A stretch of DNA of 64,000 bases from Akebia trifoliata. Taxonomy: Eukaryota; Streptophyta; Magnoliopsida; Ranunculales; Lardizabalaceae. The translations under genes were made by a program, and so were the position numbers. Of the stretch, positions 35,486 through 46,690 are shown piece after piece. The notes below the pieces were generated by a model. It saw nothing but the letters and a program-made list of their open reading frames with translations, did no database searches and was not told the DNA's origin. Numbering within the stretch: position 1 is the stretch's first letter; each line of letters begins with the position of its first letter. The DNA is taken from the NCBI GenBank assembly GCA_017979445.1, contig CM030718.1, forward strand, positions 29,647,040 to 29,711,039, given 5' to 3'.

Positions 35486-36424
35486 GACACTATCTTGAGT
35501 CTTTTCTGTCTTGATAATATTGGTCTAGAAAATTTATTTGTTTTTTCTTTTCTCATTAAGCCTATTTATTTAGTAGATCTTTACCTTATCTGTTGATTTC
35601 AAATTTCTCCATCAACATCTCTTAGGTTTGATTCTTTCCTACTTTAGGAGAACTAATATTACAGAATTTGGAGGAGGTCAGAATTTCTATGAATTTGGAG
35701 AACTAATATTACAGAATTTTGTTTATGTTATTCCTCAACTTCATAAGACATGCATCTGTTATCCACTATGATGCAAAGAGCTGATATTCTTTTTTGAGAA
35801 GCAATACTGTCAAACATAACGAGGGAAAATTTACCATGTTACTAGAGTTGTTATGCCTGATAACTATGAAAATAGAAAAAGGATAATGGTAGAATTTTAA
35901 ATAGAGTTACACCACTTAAGTTTCTACTTGTATGGAGTCTCACCTCACAAACATAATGGAAGAATCTCACCTCTGGAAGGATCAAGCAAGTAATCAAGGA
36001 AATTTTATTCAATCTATGTCATATGCCATAAAATGAAGTTGTCACGTCATATTTATAGAGGCTTCCCCTCTTTAGTGACCTAAAACAACTCAATTTGCAT
36101 ATAAGAAAAGGAAACTAATGGCAAATCTACAAGCCAAAAATCTGAAAATAACATTAAATAAAATGTTCTCTTTTTTATGTCATTTTTGTTTTCTTTTTTT
36201 CTTAAAAGTTGTTAAAGGCTTTATTACCAACTTTTGCATGAAGTGTACACATTATGGAGACATGTTACGAATTACCACTTTAGAATGAATCAATGAGATG
36301 CATTACATGATCATTGATGGCTAATTGAATATGAAAATTAGATACTTGGGAGTTGCATTTCTTCCTTTTCCCATCTAATTGCTCCTATCTGAAATTGGTA
36401 GCTTTCTCCAGCAGACCATAAAGA
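35486..36424. other. Spacer before the gene-fragment mosaic
   Basis: AT-rich sequence without a supported gene. It contains a short direct repeat (GGAGAACTAATATTACAGAATTT, seen near 35647 and 35697). The last 60 bp before 36425 are pyrimidine-rich and could be part of the actin 5' leader. Confidence 0.5.
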
Positions 36425-36607
36425 ATGGCAGAAGGCGATGATATTCAGCCTCTTGTATGTGACAATGGGATAGGAATGGTTAAGGTAACTAATCCGGATT
36501 CTTCATCTTTGAGTGTTTAATAGTGGGATACTGATAATTATGATCAGCTAGTCATTACTAGTTTATGAGAAAAAAAATAGAACATTGTTGGCCGCCCATG
36601 TCACACA

Positions 36608-36639
<32 letters not shown>

Positions 36640-36742
36640 TTATGTTGGGGATGAGGCTCAGTCCAAGCATGGTATTTTAACTCTGCTATGTATGTTGCCA
36701 TCCAGGTTGTTCTTTCACTCTATGCCAGTGGATGTACAACTG
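36425..36742 (+). pseudogene. Actin pseudogene (exon 1 and shrunken exon 2)
   Basis: Exon 1 (36425-36484) encodes exactly 20 residues, MAEGDDIQPLVCDNGIGMVK, and ends at a GT donor. This is the conserved plant actin start and the conserved intron position after codon 20. A second stretch (36583-36742) reads [20 protein letters not shown], then [14 protein letters not shown], and jumps directly to [20 protein letters not shown] at a donor. The normal sequence between ILTL and AMYVAIQ, about 65 codons, is deleted, as are residues just after codon 20. The second donor splits a glycine codon as in plant actins. Downstream exons are absent. Retained introns exclude a processed pseudogene. Confidence 0.93.
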
Positions 36743-36840
36743 GTAAGGAACTCAAATCGTTATGGGTCATTGTTTTAAATTTCTGCCAAGCTAACAATCA
36801 GGTATGAATTGGCCAATTAATCTCTCCAATGGTATTCCGC

Positions 36841-36853
36841 GGGGGGGGGGGGG
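36841..36853 (+). repeat. G13 homopolymer
   Basis: An uninterrupted run of 13 guanines in an AT-rich context. It may be a genuine slippage tract or an assembly artefact. Confidence 0.9.
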
Positions 36854-37574
36854 ATTACACAAGTGCTTTCTTGTACCGATAATGATGATTGTGCATACGT
36901 GGATTCCGAAATTACTTCTTGTAATTGATGAAGATGCATATACTCATACGTGCTTGTGTAGACATTGTATTGGACTAACAAACATATGAGAAGCATCGTC
37001 AATATGTAGAGTATTTTTCTAAGATATGTCTAAAAAATCATATAGTAGAGAGATATGAAGCCGTCTTGCACCATTAAATTCTGATTGGATGAATTTACCT
37101 CTAATACCCCTTGTTCTGATTGGATGAGTTTAATGACCCAACAATATCCCACTCCAACTATCCCTTTTTGTCCCCCACATTTTAGTTTTTCTTTTTCTAT
37201 TTATTGAAGGAAGGATCTTAATTCTAGTATTTCACCTTCTCCTTTCTGGTTTAACATTCACATACAACTTTCCAATCATATCAAGACAAACAAATGCATA
37301 TACTTTACATTCCTCCAAAGTGAAAACTCACCTAATCATATTGAGTTTTACATACGTGAAAATATCATAAGTTGGTTTACTTTATACATCACCCTTCATT
37401 CTTGTTGATCTGAACACCTCGTTTGTTTCACATAGATTCACTGTAGTAAGGGGAATGCTTTTGCCTACAGTGTGACGACCTTTCCCTTTCCTCATCTTTT
37501 TTATATTGAAAAATTCATTATGTTTTATTTCATCTTGGTTGGGCTATAAATCATGCATGCTAAAAATGTTGCAG
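36854..37574. other. Spacer between actin and kinesin fragments
   Basis: No coding segment recognised. A short direct repeat, CTGATTGGATGA, occurs at about 37081 and 37116. Confidence 0.5.
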
Positions 37575-37804
37575 GGGACTTACGTTGAGGGCATAAAGGA
37601 AGAAATAGTTTTGACACCTGGGCATGCTCTTTCTTTCATTGCTGCTGGAGAAGGTACTGCTGCTGCAACACACACGCACATAATGCTTTGATGAACATAG
37701 ATGTATTTTTCTAACTTCGGATGTTTATGATGGCAGAACATCGTCACGTTGGTTCAAATAATTTTAACTTGTTTAGTAGCCAGAGTCGCACTATATTCAC
37801 ATAG
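37575..37804 (+). pseudogene. Kinesin-7 motor-domain fragment (two exons)
   Basis: Kinesins of the plant KIN-7 group are microtubule motors. Exon a (37575-37653) follows TTGCAG and reads GTYVEGIKEEIVLTPGHALS, then FIAAGE. After an intron, exon b (37737-37804) follows GGCAG and reads HRHVGSNNFNLFSSQSRTIF, then T and TAG. The native motor has GTYVEGIKEEVVLSP.HALS.IAAGEEHRHVGSNNFNL.SSRSHTIFT, so the switch I region SSRSH has become SSQSR and the chain ends early. The phase-1 splice through GAA is preserved. Only about 50 codons of the motor domain remain, with no P-loop exon nearby. Confidence 0.9.
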
Positions 37805-38073
37805 GTAAGTACTTTTGGATGGAAGAGGCCTATTCTTGCTCTATTAATCATTGAATTGGCTTATTGGGGAATATAAGGTGCTGCATTATGGCCTTGCATG
37901 CTTTATTCTTGACTTGTCAATGCTTTTTCTTTTTGGAAAGTTAATTGACTCAAGTGTTCACCCTTATAATTACCGTAGTAACTTGTTGTATGGTATCATT
38001 TATATGTAAGTGTTTTACTTCTTTTGGAGCCTTGTAATGATATAGAGAATGACTGAAATGACTATTTGTGCAG

Positions 38074-38151
38074 GTTGAGAGCGTTGTTTTGAGTATAATT
38101 TCCATGCTTTCAAGTCCTAATGATGAATCTCCAGCAAATGTTGAAGCTGCG
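38074..38151 (+). pseudogene. UBC7-type ubiquitin-conjugating enzyme, single exon
   Basis: A 26-codon exon flanked by TGCAG and GTAAGT encodes VESVVLSIISML followed by SSPNDESPANVEAA. This is the segment downstream of the active-site cysteine in the UBC7/UBC13/UBC14 group of plant E2 enzymes (Cdc34/Ube2g type), identical or nearly so to the family. The active-site exon and C-terminal helix exon (KEWR...) are not adjacent, so it is a captured or stranded exon rather than a gene. Confidence 0.88.
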
Positions 38152-38554
38152 GTAAGTGAAACTATTTTGTAATATTTATCATCACTTACCAGTGTTTGTC
38201 TGTTTCCTTTTCTATGATCCCCAATTTGTTGTCCCAAGTAGTTAATTTCTGTTATCCTTTGGGTTTACATATTGAAATACGCATCTATTCTAAATATGTC
38301 TTACCAATCCATGCAGTGACAGTGTTCATTTAGTAATTTATTTTATCCTTCACATTCTTTGGAGTATTTTCTGCATGTCTGCTTCCTCTTTCACAAATTA
38401 GAATGCAGGCTTAATTTTTAGCTAATTAGGAAGAAAAATGTAGTGCCTGGACCATATTTGGGCCCCTACTTCAAATATTTTAGGAGCTAGTACATTTCAA
38501 ATATTTGGGAAGGAGACCACTCGGGCTGATAGGAGGTTGAGTTTGGATGAATCG

Positions 38555-38646
38555 TTTATATTGAGGTTCTTTGTGTTGAAAATAAACCTGCTGAAGATGT
38601 TGGACATGCCCTGCAATTCTTGGAATTCTACAATGCTTTTGGACAG
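38555..38646 (+). pseudogene. DDT-domain-like exon fragment
   Basis: The frame reads IEVLCVENKPAEDVGHALQF followed by LEFYNAFGQ up to a GTAAAT donor. The EDVGHALQFLEF..AFG pattern resembles the DDT domain found in chromatin proteins and in plant CDCA7/zf-4CXXC_R1-type proteins. The upstream exon border is not clear. The assignment rests on one short block and is tentative. Confidence 0.5.
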
Positions 38647-38894
38647 GTAAATGCAACTTTGGTTTTGTTAATTACATTCAAACCACTAGTGGTATTAGAG
38701 ACCAATGATATATCAAGTCAATGACATCTTGTTGACATGTAATGTAGTATGCTTACTCTGTACAGAATTTGGTGAAATGAAGCAGTCTAGTTCCTAGCAT
38801 ATGAAGTTATTGTTTTCTTTTGCAGTAAGTACCATATGTGTAAAAGGTTAAAATGTGATACTTTATGTCATGTAAATCTGCATGTTGTCTTTTT

Positions 38895-39245
38895 CACAGA
38901 CTATAAGACATGAGCATTGATGTGTGCACTGGGTTTTTCGACTGTTATATAGTATCTCTTGATTGTTATTTTTTTTTTAATCACTATCTTTGGATGTTAT
39001 GGAGTCTCATATGCATTTGCTGATGCAGCCACTGATGACACACAGTGGATGATGCAAATGAGTGGATTTGGCTTTGATCCTTCAAAGGTATGTCTATTTG
39101 GTGGCTTTTTTTTTCTTCTTTTAATTGTCCTTGTATATTTGATCTAAGATGTTCCTATACTACCAGTGTCAGATATCAAAGAAGATGAATTGATTGTCCT
39201 TTAAATCTATTTCACCTTGAACTTAGCTTTATAGTAACAGATATC
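38895..39245 (+). repeat. Dispersed duplicate, copy a, with unidentified exon
   Basis: About 350 bp that recurs, diverged, at 57680-58040 in the same orientation. It contains an exon-like frame ending at a GTATGT donor after position 39087: SYAFADAATDDTQWMMQMSG followed by FGFDPSK. I do not recognise the protein. Because similarity extends into the flanking intron-like sequence, the duplication is of DNA rather than cDNA. Confidence 0.7.
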
Positions 39246-39918
39246 ATAGATTGTGTTCTTCACATGTCCAAATGTCTTTTTGACAAATGCTATATCCCTT
39301 TAGTAAGTTTAAGGCAAGTGCTATGCTAGCTAAAATTCCTTCCATGGTTAATGGTACTCAACCATGTTTTAAGTTCTGTAATTGGAAGTGAGTTCATATC
39401 CACTTTCTCTATCTCAATCCTTCACGTGCATTCTAATATTGTAACTTGTATATCATGTTTCATGTGCATCTTTCCAATAATTTGTTAAATTGGTGGAATT
39501 ATGGAAACAGGTTTCCCAAAAAATTGATCTGCAGAAGATGGTAGACTCCAAAGGACAGAGAAATAATCTTGGTGTGAAGCTTGGGCATCAACTCTTTTTA
39601 CTCTGAAAAGCTAGTATCTTTAATTTATTGAAGATTGCTATCCAAATAGGAAACCATCAACTCTTTTATCGCTAATATTTGTAAGTGATGACGAGGCCCA
39701 TATTTTCCTCACCCACATAAACAAACATCCCAGCCGACATCTACTTACAAGCAAATACATAAAAGATATATGCCTTTCACAAGTGCGCAAAAATGAGCTT
39801 TTTCTTAAGTTTTATTGTAAATGGTATAAATCTTTCTTTCCTTTTTTTGTTTTTTTGGGGTGAGTAACTGTTATATATATCCTTTATTAGCACAATTAAC
39901 TACTTTTATCTGGTGTAA

Positions 39919-40233
<315 letters not shown>

Positions 40234-40365
40234 TAATCTTGAATTTTCATATGCAATTGCTTGATATGCTCTGAGGTATATAGCTTCTTATAGCTTACCT
40301 GGGTCATGTTAATGGTATTTGAGTAAGAATGTGTGGCTGGTTATGCATACTGTGTGATATATATG

Positions 40366-40897
40366 CCTCCTGAGTTGTACATGCTCCCAGAAGAAGCACC
40401 CATCCCTCCCCCAGAGCCCATAGCGGCTTTACTTTCTCCTATTCTTTGGCAGGTATAGTTTTCTTCTTGATGTGTACCACGGTCGTCCTCTTATTGAAAA
40501 CTCTGTAAAATTTGTTATTTGAAATGTTAATGTTTGGTTTTGTTTATGAACTTAACAGTCCGGACCTCTTTGATATGTACTCGACCGGGATTATACAATG
40601 CAAATGGCTATTCCCACCTTAAGATCGACATTAGGTTTAAAGAATATCAACTCGGAAATAAAGACAACTGGATATGACTTAAATAAGTGGAGAGAAATCG
40701 CTCGAATGAGACCCGACTTACGGCTTCTTGATCTTGATTCTGGTAGAGGTTGGGACTTGGCTACAAAGCTTATTTCCGAGAGATGTTTTCTTAGAAGAGG
40801 GAGATTATCGGCTTTTATTGCACTAAGGCATCCATATTTCTTGTTGGGTGGTGATCAGGCAGCCGTAGTTTTTTCGAAACTAAGCTTAAGCAAGTAA
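40366..40897 (+). pseudogene. STN8: Fourth STN8 relic (3' part, diverged)
   Basis: Begins abruptly at PPELYMLPEEAPIPPPEPIA, keeps the exon end ALLSPILWQ with its GT donor (exon end 40452), and resumes with the second exon. Two lesions differ from the array copies. The acceptor TTCAG before CTTAAC is deleted, and a 1-bp loss in ATTATACAATGC shifts the frame. Conversely it reads GLKNINSEIKTTGYDLNKW where the array copies have TAG and a 4-bp deletion, so it did not descend from them. It ends HPYFLLGGDQAAVVFSKLSL, SK and TAA. It is therefore an independent dead copy that helps polarise the array mutations. Confidence 0.9.
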
Positions 40898-41195
40898 TCA
40901 TTTTCTCAGTTATGTAAGTATTGCATTGTTTTCTTCCTTTATATTTTCTTTGATTACTTCTCTTTGAGTTCATGAATTCAAGTCTAGCTTACGTACCAAC
41001 TTGAGTTCATGAATTCATGTATTGTAACATCTAACTTGGCAACAACTAACCAATTTGAATTCATGAATTTAAGTCTAACTTATGTACCAAAACAAAATGT
41101 GTACTTGATGTTTATAGATGACTTGAGTAAAATTAAGAGAATTTTCAATCATTTTTTTATTCTTTTTGTTTGTTTTCAAGAAAGATTTCCTTTAT
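40898..41195 (+). repeat. STN8 3' flank homology with small insertion
   Basis: The sequence downstream of the fourth STN8 relic matches 221-420 of unit 1. In the middle it carries an extra copy of the TTGAGTTCATGAATTCA region, an insertion of about 100 bp. Homology fades after about 41195. Confidence 0.75.
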
Positions 41196-41400
41196 CATTA
41201 TATGTTTGTAATAACATAGTAAATGGATTATATATTTTTGTGAAAAGCTAACTTGGATTTGCTTCATTATTTGTCATTGCTTCATTATTTGTCATTCCCT
41301 TATCAAATGATTAATTCTATATGGGTTTTGCACACAGTAGACTCCCCCCTAGAAACCCATTTGATGACCTTGAGCTTCATGATAGTTTGAAATATCAATT

Positions 41401-41960
41401 CTATTTTCTTGTGATTCACTACAAGAAAATAGTGAATTTGGAACAAAATTGTGAAACGGGTTATGGCCGTTTTTTATGAAAAACGGGTTTGAACCTTTTC
41501 TCTCTGATGGACCGTTTCTCAATATCAGATTTTAGATCCATAACCTGCAAAAATGCCTTTCAAATTTGAAATTCGAACAAGTACGAGAGTGACGGAAACC
41601 CTAACGAAACTCATTCTTCGTTTTCGATGAAGTGTTCTTTGATTTCACTGTGTTTCTTTTACTCTAACGAAGTTCTATCTTCGATTTTCATATTGTTCTT
41701 CATTTCTCACATCTGATATTTCCTTCTCAAACCCTAACGAAGCTCCTTCTTTGTTTCTTAGATCTAATGGAGCTCCATCTTCTTTTTCCATCAAGTTTTC
41801 TTCGATTTCTCAAATCCTCAAATCCTACGAAGCTTTATCTTCATCTCGACCAGTCTCAGACTTTCAATGCATGGGTGCGAAGAGAAAATTTTCTAGGGTT
41901 TTGCTTTCTCTTTGAGATTTCAAGTTCTATTTGAGGATTTCTAACAATCTTCAAGGTACG
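41401..41960. mobile_element. Non-autonomous CACTA-like element end
   Basis: A CACTACAAGAAAA terminus (41417-41429) forms a perfect 12-bp inverted repeat, CTATTTTCTTGT (41401-41412) with ACAAGAAAATAG (41421-41432). Downstream, about 41590-41850 is built of imperfect repeats around CCCTAACGAAGCT and TCTTCGATTTCTCA, typical of subterminal repeats in such elements. The distal end was not found. Confidence 0.5.
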
Positions 41961-44165
41961 GTTCTTTATTTGTGAAAATATTTTATAGACTTTTTGATTT
42001 TTTTTTTTAATTTTCAATGTTTTTTATTGAATTTCAAGTTCCAGGCTCGTTCATTGGTAGGGAAATGCCGAATCTGAGTAGAATCCAATAATTTTTTAAA
42101 AAATTCAAGATCTGAGAAGGATTCTTATCGATTTTCTATGTATGATCCTAATTTCAAGCATTCTACCCTTTATTCTCTATTTTCTGTGGTTTATGTATAA
42201 AAATCGAACATTTCTAGTTGTTTTTGTTCTAAAAGATATAGAAATTTACCAAACATGGATTTAACATGAAAATGTGCATTAATGATTTATCTAATTATGA
42301 TTTCTATTTATCAAACATGGATTTAACATGAAAATGTGCGTTAATTGGATCTAAAGAGATTCAAGGTGTACGAGACAAATCCACTAGAACTAATCTGAAC
42401 GTGTGTTTCTTCAAATGGCAAATTGAATAACTTTGATCTTATATAAATATAAAGTAACATTGAGTTGCGTCTAAATAACCTTAAATATATTAGAATAGCA
42501 TCGAGCTGCATATTTATCTGATATTTTCCCTTGAGCATTTATGTGAACTAAGCATAATTGTCTTAGTTGTTACTGCTTTTAGATGACAATGACGACAATG
42601 TCTTGTCTGATTGAGCTTTTTTGGTATCATTTTGTATGTCTCAGTGGGCTGCTCATGTATACTCAGAAGCCAAGCGTGTTCATGCTTTCAAGGACACTAT
42701 TTTTATCAAAACTAAGGTGTGTCTCATTTGCAAACAAAAGATCATTTTATGTAATCTATGTATGCTGATGCATATGCTTACTTTAGTTTCTTTTTATTAG
42801 TTAATTGATGAAGAAATTGCCTTCAAAATCCTTCTCAATCATGAATTCTTTGCTTATGAAATTGCAGTGTGTTATACTTATACAATGTGCTATTCTTTCT
42901 TTCATTTATTTGTTATTACAACAAGTCTATCATTTTTATCATATATTGGTCTGATCAAGCAGTCTAGATTGAATTATGGGTGGACCACATAAAGCCTATG
43001 GTTCCACACACCAATCACTAATGGTGTTTTTGTAGCACTACATACTTTTCCTACCCAAAATCCAGCACAAGAATTTGACATCGCTTTTACTAAATATTGA
43101 GGAAGAATGCTCTCATGACCCCTTGCAGTCTTGGCCCATTACTTGGACCTGCAACGAAAGCCTATTGCTGGATTTGAACTCCCAAGTATTTTTTTTGCCT
43201 GACTTGCTTTGAGATAAATTTTTTTGAATCTGGGTGTTCTGGCTTTTGATGATTTCTAAAGTTTTGGCATTTGGGTTTTGTGAGTTATGGTTTTTTCATT
43301 TATTGGGTCTGTTTGTGTATATATTTTTTCTTTTGGTTTATTAGTGGCTTTGAAGTTCTTTACTCTGCTTTATTTTATAAAGATTAAAGCAAGTTACATT
43401 TATGTAGGCTTTTAGGTACATGAAGCTAACCTTGAGTTATGGAAAAGTCTGGTTTAGCTGTATTTAAAAGTGTCTACAACATTGAAACACAAAAATTTCT
43501 TTGAAAACATACTAAATCATATTAGTTGTTAGTTCACATAAAGAATCCAACAAGGGAGGCTTTTATTTTAACAATGTATACTGTATAATTGCTTTTCGTT
43601 TTGAAAGATAATTGTAAAAATTTGGTTGCTCTGCCTTCCCATTATCTCACTTGTTCTCATTTTCTTGTTAAGCTTATAGAATAGTTCCAATAATGAATGG
43701 AAAACCCTTAAACTGTAATTATCTTCGAAATCTTGTGAAATAAGAAAATCTATAACAGGTGTTCTAGCATTCTCTTATACAAAAATGTTTTAAAACAGGA
43801 TCCTAGGTGTTTGATGTGCGATCTGAGTTGAACACAGGTGCCATTGTGAAATATTCACGGATCACGATCTTTGGTAGTTCAATTTGTTTTTGTTTATTTA
43901 GTTTCTGTTGAATTTTTTAGTTTGTTCTTGCGCAACTAATTTGCTCATCCAGTCCTCAACCATACAATGGTATGCTATTTAAGTACTCGAACCAAATATA
44001 ATGATCAGATATTTCAACTTAGTAATCCAGTTTTCATAACATTAATCAAATTCATATGAGCTTATTCTTTTAGTAGATCATGTTTATGTTGAGAATATAA
44101 TATCCAACAAAGCCTTCAACTTGTCTCTGTGAATGAAATGTAATCAATTTGTACATGTGACATTC
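41961..44165. other. Spacer with one exon-like frame
   Basis: Mostly AT-rich sequence. A direct repeat (about 26 bp, AACATGGATTTAACATGAAA core) lies near 42252 and 42310. A frame ending at a GTGTGT donor at 42716 reads MSQWAAHVYSEAKRVHAFKD followed by TIFIKTK. It resembles an exon, but I recognise no family. Confidence 0.35.
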
Positions 44166-44169
44166 TAGA

Positions 44170-44425
44170 TAGGATTCATCAAGATTTATGTGATTCTTGA
44201 ATGTGTGCCTGGTGGTGAATTATTTGAAAGAATTGCAAGGAAGCTTTTGTTACATTCATTTTTTTCATATATTTTCAAATTTCTGAAATAGTAAGCTGTT
44301 TTTTTTTTGTTTGTATTTGTATTTTTTATGTTGTATTTGACATCTATGAAGTGTAATTCCTATAGGCATTGAGAGGGAAGCTTTCAAAAGCCTAAGAAAG
44401 GAAGCTCATCAATAGTTAATGGACA
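44170..44425 (+). pseudogene. CIPK-type kinase fragment (N-lobe/hinge)
   Basis: CBL-interacting protein kinases act downstream of calcium sensors. One stretch reads IKIYVILECVPGGELFERIA and RK. After an intron-like gap comes GKLSKA, a stop, and ERKL. The family has TKI..VLE.VTGGELF.KIA.KGKL.E.EGRK at the hinge, so both sides of a known exon junction are represented. The donor of the first piece is not canonical and the second contains a stop. The catalytic loop, NAF motif and other exons are absent. Confidence 0.65.
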
Positions 44426-44929
44426 GTGTAAGCTAATTAGGTAATCTCACGCCCTCTATTCAAATGGAATACTATCCCTTTGTTTGTTTGCTGGTTTGGG
44501 TCTTAGAAACAATAATCCAAGTGGCTCATTTCCATGACTTAACCCCTTTGTTCTATTTGACTTTCAGGGTACGGTTTGTTAAAACCTGCCCTTGATATAC
44601 TACTTTTTGTTCTGGGATTTCATTTCCATCTTGAAAATTAGGATGATTGCTTATTGCACACAACCTGTGGAACAAAAAATATAAATTTATTTTGAAATTT
44701 TTTTCCATTCTTTTCCAAAATATTCCTTATATTTATCTATTATATACCAAATTAAACTCTAGCATACATGTATATATGCAACATTTTCTTAGTTAGAACT
44801 GACTGAACGTGTTTGTTGATTTGTTTAGGTTCCACTAACATGGATTTGGGAGGAATGGCTTTCACAGTATGAATATTCTACTAATTAGTTTTATCTTTGG
44901 ATGTCGTATCTTCAATTTGTGGTTAAGAA

Positions 44930-45160
44930 TAATGCCGAAGTGACCTCAAGATTGGACCTCACATTGCGCACCCTGATGTGAAAGTGTATTTTTTTTTTTT
45001 TTTGATAAGTAAATAATAATAAATATAACGTGAAAGTGTATGGGAACGATAAATGCTTTCCCTCGAGATATGAATGTAAAAGCATCTATGATTCCTATCT
45101 ACTTTCACGTCAAGATGTGCGATATGATGTCACTCCAGCACTACTTATGTTAATTGTTTC
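44930..45160. repeat. Imperfect inverted-repeat segment
   Basis: A stretch near 44938-44990 (GAAGTGACCTC, CGCAC, TGATGTGAAAGTG) is imperfectly complementary to one at about 45105-45145 (CTTTCACGTC, GTGCGAT, TGATGTCACTCC), with an A/T-rich middle. It may be a degraded MITE. Confidence 0.35.
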
Positions 45161-45172
45161 ATTACTTACTAT

Positions 45173-45388
45173 TTAGAAATTTTGTGATATGGCAGAATGG
45201 ATTTTATCAATTGTGCACTTATGATGCCCTCTCTCAATAATTTTGAAATCGCTTTCGTACAACTTAAATTCCATACATATAAATCCTCCATCAATCTGAT
45301 GGATCACTTTCGTACGTGTTCTATCATCAAGCTTCACAAACTTTTCTTTCCAACTACATTCGGTAAATTGAAATTTGTACCAACTCAT
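45173..45388 (-). pseudogene. Possible Bet v 1 / MLP-like fragment
   Basis: Minus-strand frame: KEKFVKLDDRTRTKVIHQID, then GGFICMEFKLYESDFKII and ERGHHKCTID. The run of KEK..KLDD.TRT....Q.DGGF...GF.LYE resembles the middle strands of the Bet v 1/norcoclaurine synthase-like family (START-like fold, small-molecule binding). I base this on pattern only. The fragment has no start or end of the fold and would be the only minus-strand piece in the mosaic. Confidence 0.35.
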
Positions 45389-45679
45389 GTAGTTTCAAAT
45401 GTTTCCCAATATGGTATGACATGCATGTACCATCACAGATATTTACGATGATCTAATATCTCGAAGATTCAACTCCAGTGATGCTGAGAAGTTTGCAGAA
45501 GTGTGTCCTTGCCCTTGTAATGCTGTTGCATGGGGAGTCATTTGGTATGGGAATGACTTATTGTTTCTCCTACTAAATTGTGGAAAATTTTTACAATACC
45601 ATATTTGTTTTATGTAGCTTCTTCACTCCTGATTATAACAGTTCTCAAATATTTCAGGGGATTGATCTCATTTTTGTTT

Positions 45680-46690
45680 CTCAGTGGAGCCGTGTACCTT
45701 GGGAAGCTCATTATGCTCTCTGAGATACAAAAATAAATATAGTATTGATCTCAATTTGGATATACTGGTTGGTAGCCTTGTGGCAATTGTTGGTAGTATC
45801 AGAGAAGGAAAGACATCATTAGCATCAGCGATGCTTGGGGAATTGCCTCCAATAGCAGATGCAAGTGTCGTTAGTCGGGGAACTGTTGCTTATGTTCCAC
45901 AAATTTCATGGATTTTCAATGAAACTGTGAGACAATATTTTTATAGTTTTTCTTATGTTGTTATTTGAAAGTGGATATGGTAGCTAGATAGCTCTCATAT
46001 TTAATTCATCTTGTAGCTTCCAATCTTCTAACACTGTAAATCTCACAATCCTTGATGTTGCAACCATGCTCACGTAAGAAATAAATATTCTGGTTGCTTA
46101 TATCACTATGGTTTCGACAATATGGATTGTGGGATCTATGGTGTTAGAACTAGTTTAACCACTTCAGTTACTTACCAGTACAAATAGGATGACTCCAAAA
46201 TATTTGGTGTAGGAAGCATGACCATATAAGCAATAAACATTTTGGTTGCTCATATCACAATGGTTCTCCCACTGTGGGTGGTAGGATCCGTGGTGTTGGA
46301 ATCATTTCGACCACTTCAATGGAATGGCTTTGCATGTTATTTGTACTCTACTTTATAAAATTGCTAACTGTTACAAGTCTTGGATTCAAATCATACCCAT
46401 TTAGGTACGTCAGAACATATTATTTGGATCTGTTTTTGAAGCAACACGATATGAGAAAGCAATAGAAGTGACTGCACTGCAGCATGACCTTGACTGACTT
46501 CCTGTAAGTATTTATATTGCACCAGAATAATCTTCAAGTTATTTGATGATAATACATGTGCACTTGTAATGTTCCCATTAAAATTTTACTCTTTTCATTT
46601 TGTGGCCTACATATCAAAATGACTCACGCATGTATTATATCAGGGTGGTGATCTTACAGAGATTGGTGAACGGGGAGTTAATATTAGTGG
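45680..46690 (+). pseudogene. ABCC (MRP-type) transporter, first nucleotide-binding domain fragment
   Basis: ABCC proteins are vacuolar multidrug-resistance-type pumps for conjugates. Exon a (about 45690-45926) reads [20 protein letters not shown], then [20 protein letters not shown] and [17 protein letters not shown], at a GTGAGA donor. Exon b (46405-46503) reads [20 protein letters not shown], then [13 protein letters not shown] (46495-46497), LP. Exon c starts at 46644 with GGDLTEIGERGVNISG and then departs from the family. The Walker A motif is damaged: the second glycine of G-x-x-G-x-G-K-T is arginine (GSIREGKT). The ABC signature (SGGQ), Walker B and all membrane domains are missing. 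Splice phases are preserved, so this came from genomic DNA. Confidence 0.92.

Noticed and set aside
46644..46690. Continuation of the ABCC domain past NISG
   Set aside because: The sequence departs from the family right after NISG and the SGGQ signature is not present, so the fragment was ended there.
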